Assembly: GCF_001460935.1 (NCBI RefSeq)
Contig: NZ_LN906597.1
Span: 280,966-344,965 of the forward strand
Source of the DNA: Candidatus Ichthyocystis hellenicum
Lineage (GTDB): Bacteria; Pseudomonadota; Gammaproteobacteria; Burkholderiales; 2013Ark19i
DNA length: 64,000 nucleotides
Direction: 5' to 3'
The notes beneath the pieces are model-generated. The model saw only the letters and a program-made list of their open reading frames with translations. It was not told the origin of the DNA and did not search any database. Of the stretch, positions 58,413-64,000 are shown piece after piece (within the stretch, counting starts at the first letter, position 1; each line of letters starts with the position of its first letter). Both the position numbers and the translations under genes were made by a program.

Positions 58413-60239
58413 ATGTGTGGAATTGTTGCGGCATCATCACGGAAAAATATTGTCCCATCGATGATAACTAGCTTGGAAACCCTTGAATATCGAGGATATG
58501 ACTCAGCTGGAATAGCGGTGACTTCCCCTAAAACATCACATATAAGAATCGTGGGAAGAATTAATGAACTCAAAGCAAAAGTTAATGAAAATAATCTTTC
58601 GGGTACAACTGGAATTGGTCACACTAGATGGGCAACTCACGGACAACTAAATGAGAATAATGTCCACCCCTTATCTTTTGAGAACATTATACTTGTTCAC
58701 AACGGAGTAGTGGAAAATATTAGGGAATTAACTGACAAATTCCCGCTATCCAGCCCCCTTTCTTCAGAAACTGACTCCGAATTCATAGCTGCAATCATAG
58801 TTTGGTGGAAAAATAACAAGTCCATTAGTACCCTTGAAGCAATTACAAACACCATAAGGGTAATACGGGGTTCATTCGCATTGGCCATCATAGACACAAA
58901 CCACCCTGAAGAAATTTATCTGACCAAATGTTCTTCACCATTGGTAGTAACAAAGACTGGCAATGGAATCTTCGCCGCCTCTGATCCCATCGGGATAGCT
59001 CACATAAGCGACCATTTTATCGATCTCCACGACTACGATATAGCCTGTTGTTCACAAAACAGTATCAACATAATTGATAGAAATAACTGTACAGTTAACC
59101 GACCCTGGAAAAAAATTAGCTCCTATAATAGACCGCAACAACTAAATACTCTTTATTCAAGCTTTATGGAAAAGGAAATACATGAACAACCCCGAATTCT
59201 AGACGAGATCATTAATCGCTTCATAAAAGAAGACGAAATATTTTACAACAAGGATCTACCAGAAACATTTTGGCATACCCTAAAGGAGATAAATAACATT
59301 CATATAATCGGCTGTGGAAGTAGCTACCACGCAGCAGCACTAGCCAAAAATTGGTTTGAGGATATCACTGGGATCCACACAGAAGTTGATATAGCAAGCC
59401 AATTCAAAGGAAATCCATGCCAAATTTTGGAAAACAGTATGGTTATATTTGTATCTCAATCAGGAGAAACAGCAGACATTCTGGAAGTACTAAAGAGAAT
59501 GCCATCCACAAAAAAAATATTAACCTTGGCCCTATGCAATGCCGAAAATTCAACTCTGGCCCAAAAAACAAATTTTTTCTGGCCCATCAAGGCAGGTATA
59601 GAAATCAGTGTAGCATCAACAAAAACTTTCTCATCTCAACTGTTATGTCTACTAATTTTGGCAATTGCCATTAGATCAGAGAAAGGTTGCTTCTCTACCA
59701 GTGAAAAACATGACATTTGCAAGCAAGTACGAGAAATTCCATCAGCTGTACAAAGCATACTAGATCTGGACGAAAACATTATTTCTGGATACGCAAAAAA
59801 ACTTAGCCAACAACAAAACATTATATTCCTAGGAAGTCTTGAAGACTATCCCTTAGCACTTGAAGCGGCCCTAAAGATAAAAGAACTAACATATATTCAC
59901 GCAGAAGGATACTCCTCCGGAGAGTTCAAACACGGACCACTTGCGATGGTTGATAACCAATTACTGGTTGTCTTCATCGTAACCAACAGCAAAGTATTTA
60001 ACAGAATCTGTGTTCACCATGCACAAGTATCTACAAGAAAAGGAAAATCTATAGTCATGTCTGTAGGAGAAGATGTTAATATGGACCAAGATGGGATTTT
60101 CATTAAACACATCCCCCCTCTGTGCCGCCCCTTTTGCATGGCAACTGTTCTACAGCAACTAGCAAGACTTGCAGCACAAGAACGTGGGCTGGAAATTGAC
60201 AAACCTCGCAATCTAGCAAAATCTGTAACAGTTGAGTAA
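58413..60239 (+). CDS. glmS: glutamine-fructose-6-phosphate aminotransferase (isomerizing)
   Basis: 608 residues from ATG 58413; AGGAAAGAG precedes it, and the catalytic Cys must be the second residue (MCGIVAASS), which rules out the longer frame from 58332. The glutaminase domain has LEYRGYDSAG, GIGHTRWATHG and HNGVVENI. Two SIS domains follow: IIGCGSSYHAAALAKNW and FVSQSGETADIL, then EGYSSGEFKHGPLAMV; the C-terminus LAKSVTVE matches the family's conserved end. It makes glucosamine-6-phosphate, the entry to the pathway that GlmU completes. Confidence 0.98.
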   Translation: MCGIVAASSRKNIVPSMITSLETLEYRGYDSAGIAVTSPKTSHIRIVGRINELKAKVNENNLSGTTGIGHTRWATHGQLNENNVHPLSFENIILVHNGVVENIRELTDKFPLSSPLSSETDSEFIAAIIVWWKNNKSISTLEAITNTIRVIRGSFALAIIDTNHPEEIYLTKCSSPLVVTKTGNGIFAASDPIGIAHISDHFIDLHDYDIACCSQNSINIIDRNNCTVNRPWKKISSYNRPQQLNTLYSSFMEKEIHEQPRILDEIINRFIKEDEIFYNKDLPETFWHTLKEINNIHIIGCGSSYHAAALAKNWFEDITGIHTEVDIASQFKGNPCQILENSMVIFVSQSGETADILEVLKRMPSTKKILTLALCNAENSTLAQKTNFFWPIKAGIEISVASTKTFSSQLLCLLILAIAIRSEKGCFSTSEKHDICKQVREIPSAVQSILDLDENIISGYAKKLSQQQNIIFLGSLEDYPLALEAALKIKELTYIHAEGYSSGEFKHGPLAMVDNQLLVVFIVTNSKVFNRICVHHAQVSTRKGKSIVMSVGEDVNMDQDGIFIKHIPPLCRPFCMATVLQQLARLAAQERGLEIDKPRNLAKSVTVE

Positions 60240-60254
60240 ATCCTCCGGAAAAAT

Positions 60255-61409
60255 ATGAGTATATTATTCTTTGTGCTTTCAATACTAGGAGTAGCCCTCT
60301 TCGAAAGATATTCCAAATATTTTCTTTTGCTTGGAGGAATATCTATTGTTTCTGTCAGATTGTTTCTTCATAACGAATCTTTTCATACCATTTTACTTCC
60401 ACTCATATCTCACAAAACTTTTCTTCTAGATTTATTTTTTATCTTGACAACATTTTCTTTCATTTCCGAACACTTTGAACGCTCACGTTTAACAAATGTT
60501 ATAAAACATATCATTCCTAATCGACCTAGTGGATACTTCACTCTTTTATTTATTATCTTCGTTTTATCTATATTTTTAGATAACATTATTGCTGCACTAA
60601 TAGGAGGAACAATAGCTAAAGGAATTATCGGTGATGTTTGCATTCCATTCATTGCTGCCATAGTCGCAGCAGCCAATGCCGGAGGAGCCGGAAGTGTGTT
60701 AGGAGATACAACTACTACCATGATATGGCTGTCTGGAGTCCCCGCAGCCAATCTTTTATACGCATTTTTCGGTTCTTGTGCGGCTTTACTATTGTTTGGA
60801 ATACCGGCATCTCGATACCAATATAGTCAAATCGAAAACAAACAACAGGAAACAGAATGTAAAAAGCACTCCCGTATCGACTGGACAAGATTATTTTTTG
60901 TTGTGTTTTTACTTTGCACCTTAATCACTGCAAACACGATAAAAAATAGCTATTCTGAGAAAGGTTTTATCAATGATTACCCGATAGTGGGAATTGTCAT
61001 GATTTTTGCGTGCTTTTTAACATCATTGTGGAGAAATGTATCAAAAACTACCCTAAAAAAAAATATGTATGGACACTTTCTTCTACTAGGATTAATTATC
61101 AATGCTAATCTTCTAGACATATCGTCGCTACCAAAACCATCTACCATTTCTACCTTTATACTTGGTATAACATCTGCCTTCCTAGACAATATACCATTAA
61201 CCGCTATGGCAATAGAACAAAAAGGATACAACTGGCCACTACTAGCGTTTTCCGTTGGGTTTGGGGGGTCACTAATGTGGTTCGGTTCATCAGCAGGTGT
61301 TGTCTTAACTCAACATCTTAAAAAAGGCAGAGTCATTAAGGGCTGGCTATCATTGCCACTAGTTTTATCCTTCGTAGCTGGGTTCAGTGCAATACGCCTA
61401 TTAATTTAA
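60255..61409 (+). CDS. NhaD/IT-superfamily ion or carboxylate transporter
   Basis: A 384-residue protein with about 10 membrane helices. Two inverted-repeat-like halves each contain a discontinuous-helix motif: FLDNIIAALIGGTIA and the later AFLDNIPLTAMAIEQ. Next to the first is NAGGAGSVLGDTTTTMIWLSGV, close to the NhaD signature that includes Gly-Asp-x-Thr-Thr. This suggests a Na+/H+ antiporter or a related ion-transporter superfamily member; the substrate cannot be told from sequence alone. Start ATG 60255 is 15 bases after glmS. Confidence 0.72.
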   Translation: MSILFFVLSILGVALFERYSKYFLLLGGISIVSVRLFLHNESFHTILLPLISHKTFLLDLFFILTTFSFISEHFERSRLTNVIKHIIPNRPSGYFTLLFIIFVLSIFLDNIIAALIGGTIAKGIIGDVCIPFIAAIVAAANAGGAGSVLGDTTTTMIWLSGVPAANLLYAFFGSCAALLLFGIPASRYQYSQIENKQQETECKKHSRIDWTRLFFVVFLLCTLITANTIKNSYSEKGFINDYPIVGIVMIFACFLTSLWRNVSKTTLKKNMYGHFLLLGLIINANLLDISSLPKPSTISTFILGITSAFLDNIPLTAMAIEQKGYNWPLLAFSVGFGGSLMWFGSSAGVVLTQHLKKGRVIKGWLSLPLVLSFVAGFSAIRLLI

Positions 61410-61689
61410 AATTTGGCAATAATAAATAGAACACATAGCTGTAAATTTTCGCAGTTAATGTTTTTCAATAAGGAAACAAATATTCGTACGCTAACAGTAA
61501 CAGAGACGCTCGGATTTTTTAGTCTCATCAACTATAATAAAATAAATGATTGATATATCTTGTACATATTGGCAATTGATACGACAACTTCTACATATTA
61601 TTAATAGTAAACAATACCATACAATACCATCTGACTGGAAGATTGCTGTTCGTAAAATTATTAATCGCTAACAGGAAGGGTGTTACATT
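61410..61689. other. AT-rich intergenic region before the small-protein block
   Basis: No ORF of substance. TATAAT occurs at about 61533 and GGAAGGGTG just before 61690 is the ribosome binding site of the next gene. Nothing else recognised. Confidence 0.35.
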
Positions 61690-62115
61690 ATGGTCAAAAG
61701 AGTGGAATATGTGCCTTTAGTAGAGGTTGAAGCAGCAGAAAACAACGATAACACCACCACCACCACCCCAGCGAACTCGATAGAAGTGCTAAAAAACTCT
61801 GGAGAAGATATAGAAAATTACTTGAAACTTGGCTACGGACCTAGCAAACACGCAGCTTGTGTTGGCGCCGATGGAATACCAAAAATATACACGAAAAAAG
61901 GCACTAGACCAGGTGGTAGACGTGAAACACGGCACCAAAGGCTTGACGTCTCAGCACCAACTATGACTACTGTCAGATCGAAGAAATGTCATACCTTGGG
62001 AAATATGTCGTGTAGAGAAAAATGTGCACTCCTGATATTGGTTTTAATAGCAATTGCTGTCCTTTTTTTCTTACTGGGATTTATTATGGGGTCATACTTC
62101 AAAAAATCTACATAA
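61690..62115 (+). CDS. unrecognised basic protein with C-terminal membrane anchor
   Basis: Start ATG 61690 has GGAAGGGTG upstream. The 141-residue product has an acidic and Asn/Thr-rich N-terminus with five Thr in a row (22-26), a basic middle (KKGTRPGGRRETRHQRL, 69-85), a Cys pair region (KKCHTLGNMSCREKC) and one C-terminal membrane helix (about 112-135, LLILVLIAIAVLFFLLGFIM) followed by SYFKKST. This is a tail-anchored topology. A short (ACC) repeat lies in the Thr run. No family recognised. It neighbours a second orphan gene with eukaryote-like motifs, so a host-interaction role is possible but unproven. Confidence 0.55.
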   Translation: MVKRVEYVPLVEVEAAENNDNTTTTTPANSIEVLKNSGEDIENYLKLGYGPSKHAACVGADGIPKIYTKKGTRPGGRRETRHQRLDVSAPTMTTVRSKKCHTLGNMSCREKCALLILVLIAIAVLFFLLGFIMGSYFKKST

Positions 62116-62289
62116 AAATAAAACTAAAGGAAACACATAAATCAAAGTGTCTCTGTGTATTCATTTTTATCAGTAAACACCACTTTTTTGCCGCAATATT
62201 TATCAATTAATTAGGTATAATTGCGCGGAATGTAGGTTAGTAATTGCTGTATAAAAGTTGGAAATGAGTAAAAACATGGAGATTAATTT

Positions 62290-62682
62290 GTGGGAACAGC
62301 CGGTAATTTGCATAATTATGGAGTCGACCAACTTTCACTACAGGAAGGGACGGGTGCTGTCCCTAAACAATCGTCAAGCGAAAGTGTAAGCACGTTATCT
62401 TCTTCACCTTCTCCTCTGCAATCAAGCCCCCAGCTTCCTCCTTACAGAGAGCCACCACCTTCATATGAAGATGCCTGTAGAATGTTGAAGTTACTCCAAG
62501 TAAATGAAAATAATGCAGTGATGCCCCCCCCCCACGTCTCTCCCTTTATGAAAAGCAAAGGAAGGAGGAGTATACGTGGCAATCATGCCGATAACTGTCC
62601 CCTACCAAATAAGCGGCCTCGGTTAATGATGACTGCAAGTAAATCAACCACCCTGGATACTATTCCTGAGGAGGAAGACTGA
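62290..62682 (+). CDS. unrecognised Ser/Pro-rich protein with PPxY motif, KRPR segment and C10 tract
   Basis: Start taken at GTG 62290, with GGAGA at 62278-62282. The 130-residue product is hydrophilic and has no membrane segment. Residues 28-48 are Ser/Pro-rich; LPPYREPPPSYEDA at 49-62 contains a canonical PPxY (PPSY, 56-59). A predicted helix (DACRMLKLLQV) follows, then a basic part (KSKGRRSIRG 88-97; NKRPRL 107-112) and an acidic end (EEED). Codons 79-82 lie in a run of ten C (62524-62533). PPxY binds eukaryotic WW domains and KRPR is a nuclear-localisation type sequence, so an effector-like role is suggested. No bacterial family recognised. Confidence 0.5.
   Translation: MGTAGNLHNYGVDQLSLQEGTGAVPKQSSSESVSTLSSSPSPLQSSPQLPPYREPPPSYEDACRMLKLLQVNENNAVMPPPHVSPFMKSKGRRSIRGNHADNCPLPNKRPRLMMTASKSTTLDTIPEEED
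62524..62533 (+). repeat. C10 homopolymer in the coding region of the PPxY protein
   Basis: Ten C in a row, in an AT-rich genome. With C10 the frame reads Met-Pro-Pro-Pro-His and continues to 130 residues. With C9 it stops about 8 codons later, and with C11 about 23 codons later; either change removes the KRPR tail but leaves PPxY. Homopolymers of this kind often mediate slipped-strand phase variation. Confidence 0.9.
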
Positions 62683-63296
62683 AGAAAACCCGACTAATAA
62701 CACCTCTGGTAACGGCGGAACAAACTCTGAGTTATATTGCTCATAAATTACCTGATGTGAAGCTATAGTTATCGCTGTGTACCCCATATCTAACAAAATG
62801 CGATATTAGAGCCATCGCGCATACTATATTTAATTTTCACCTCCACCATGGGTAAAAGCACAAATGCGAATTACTTGCAATTATCAATTAATGGTTGTTT
62901 TTAGGGCAACTACCGCAAAGTATGCAGTCTAATTCGAAGTCAACCATGAGCACTATAACTATAAAAATAGAATCTACAGCCATGCCTATAATTTCATATG
63001 AGATTTTAATTCCTCGCTCCACTTCAACAACATTTTTGCAGTAACTTGAAACACACAAAAATGGCATGTAACCCTCGACTGCAGAAAATATACCTTCTTT
63101 CTCCATATATAATAAAATTTTTCTTTCTTGTGGATTAATTTGCTATACTAACAACGATATAGTTCACTTATATTATTTCATATTTGACACAGATAAAAAT
63201 GCATCAAATTCATCTATAAATCTTCTTCTTTTATTTTCTCCGCACCACATTATCTTATACCAATAACATCGTTACCTAATCATCAGGTGAAATAAT
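62683..63296. other. 614-base region with little coding evidence
   Basis: AT-rich. Contains one uncertain minus-strand ORF (62888-63106) and the ribosome binding site of a 40-codon ORF at its right end. No RNA gene, repeat or insertion sequence is recognised. Confidence 0.35.
62888..63106 (-). CDS. uncertain small ORF with one membrane segment
   Basis: 72 codons from ATG 63106 with a possible membrane helix (IIGMAVDSIFIVIVLMVDFEL) and a Cys-rich end (CILCGSCP). No ribosome binding site is visible. The frame may be chance. It is included because it is the longest plausible ORF in this stretch and because small membrane proteins are typical of the neighbouring DNA. Confidence 0.2.
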   Translation of the reverse strand: MEKEGIFSAVEGYMPFLCVSSYCKNVVEVERGIKISYEIIGMAVDSIFIVIVLMVDFELDCILCGSCPKNNH

Positions 63297-63419
63297 ATGA
63301 AAAGTATACAGATTAGCAGTCATATTTTTATTCCTTATATCCCTGCTGTAATTATCGCCGCCCAAACTAATAAAAAAGCAAATGCATTGGAAAAACAACT
63401 ATTAACATCAGATCAATAA
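63297..63419 (+). CDS. possible 40-residue peptide
   Basis: ATG 63297 follows AGGTGA at 63285-63290 with 6 bases between, a reasonable ribosome binding site. The 40-residue product starts MKSIQISSHIFIPYIPAVIIAA, a short hydrophobic N-terminus like a signal peptide or membrane segment, and then becomes polar (QTNKKANALEKQLL). No family recognised. Confidence 0.3.
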   Translation: MKSIQISSHIFIPYIPAVIIAAQTNKKANALEKQLLTSDQ

Positions 63420-63973
63420 TTAGTAATTCTTGCCCTATTTATGACGATTGAATTTTTTTAATAATCGTTATAGTTTTTGTGATTTTAATATCATTAAAAC
63501 ATAAAATATCTAACTCTTTCTTTGTATATTAATGCAAGAAATAGGCGGTTTTTACCCTCCAATACATCGAACTACTAATGGCCAATCCTCGCAATTTCCT
63601 CTTGGTCATTATGTTACCTAATTGGAAAATTGATCTATAAAAATCATACCTTATAATAACAATTAGATCACTTTCATTTGCCATACCACCCCATAGTAAT
63701 AAATATTTAACGAGAAAAATATACATATCTCTCAATCGATAATGATAAATAATGTATAGCAATATGCAAATGATATTTTATAGACTTCACTAGTCATATT
63801 ATCACTAATAGCATAAGCATTTAATACACCCCGTACTAATTAACAAATGAGGAGTTAACTTATCCATATCACTATTAGTGGCGAATACCATACCATAAAT
63901 TCATAAGCACTTGAGCTTGAGCTTGTAATAGCAGCTTCGTAAAAACAGCATGTTAACCTGAAGGAAATAGATA
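63420..63973. other. AT-rich region before the right edge
   Basis: No credible gene. CACTAATAG near 63803 and CTATTAGTG near 63873 form a 9-base inverted repeat about 60 bases apart, and GAGCTT is repeated in tandem near 63914. These are small and their significance is unclear. Confidence 0.3.
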
Positions 63974-64000
63974 ATGATCCTTGATGGAGTCTATGATCCC
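63974..64000 (+). CDS. start of a gene cut by the right edge
   Basis: ATG 63974 is preceded by GAAGGAAATAG (63960-63970), a good ribosome binding site at normal distance. Nine codons (MILDGVYDP) are visible before the window ends. The product cannot be identified from this. Confidence 0.35.

Noticed and set aside
63529..63762. 77-codon minus-strand frame
   Set aside because: TTG start, no ribosome binding site, composition like random AT-rich DNA.

Overview
This AT-rich window (about 40% GC by eye) comes from a betaproteobacterial chromosome. Several conserved betaproteobacterial gene blocks are recognisable: petABC-sspAB, tatABC-hinT, rhodanese-grxC-secB-gpsA, def-fmt-rsmB-DUF4390-ntrYX-trkA, leuS-holA, and mnmG-rsmG-parAB-atp. 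Genes usually found inside these blocks are missing here (atpI, lptE, dprA/smg, a periplasmic protease between tatC and Nif3), some domains are eroded, and the flanks carry small orphan genes with membrane hairpins or eukaryote-like motifs. That combination suggests a host-adapted, probably intracellular lineage. 'Candidatus Ichthyocystis' (fish epitheliocystis agent) would fit, but this is an inference that was not tested by a database search.

Layout. 1-3200 is accessory DNA: a possible gene tail, three related small proteins (295-699, 986-1429, 1777-2247) with acidic N-termini and C-terminal two-helix hairpins, and a reverse-strand BPSS1780-like membrane protein. polA (3696-6200, +) meets folK tail to tail. 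From 6.2 to 49.9 kb almost everything is on the minus strand: folK, priA, an AT-rich gap with DnaA-box-like sites, atpCDGAHFEB, parB, parA, rsmG, mnmG, secA, an M23 peptidase, (a DciA-like gene and trmL on +), gpsA, secB, grxC, a rhodanese, (gpmA on +), tRNA-Thr, sspB, sspA, petCBA, Nif3-like, tatCBA, hinT, lipA, lipB, uvrD, holA, leuS, trkA, ntrX, ntrY, DUF4390, rsmB, fmt, def. At 49.9 kb polarity flips and the plus strand carries a LysM-less relic of a LysM protein, topB, recA-recX, an HPF-like gene, glmU-glmS and a NhaD/IT-family transporter; a 5-FCL gene and an RsbW-like kinase lie on minus. From 61.4 kb the DNA is accessory again: a tail-anchored small protein, a PPxY/KRPR-containing protein with a C10 tract in its coding sequence, small uncertain ORFs, and a gene start running off the right edge.

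How it works together. The core supplies respiration and ATP synthesis (cytochrome bc1 plus F1Fo; the Rieske protein has a twin-arginine motif and TatABC is nearby), protein export (SecA, SecB, TatABC), chromosome segregation and repair (ParAB, PriA, PolA, UvrD, RecA, RecX, TopB, HolA), translation and tRNA modification (LeuS, Fmt, Def, MnmG, TrmL, RsmB, RsmG), cofactors (folate, lipoate) and UDP-GlcNAc supply (GlmS, GlmU). The most unusual content is at the two ends: candidate host-interaction genes, including Inc-like hairpin paralogs and a possibly phase-variable PPxY protein.
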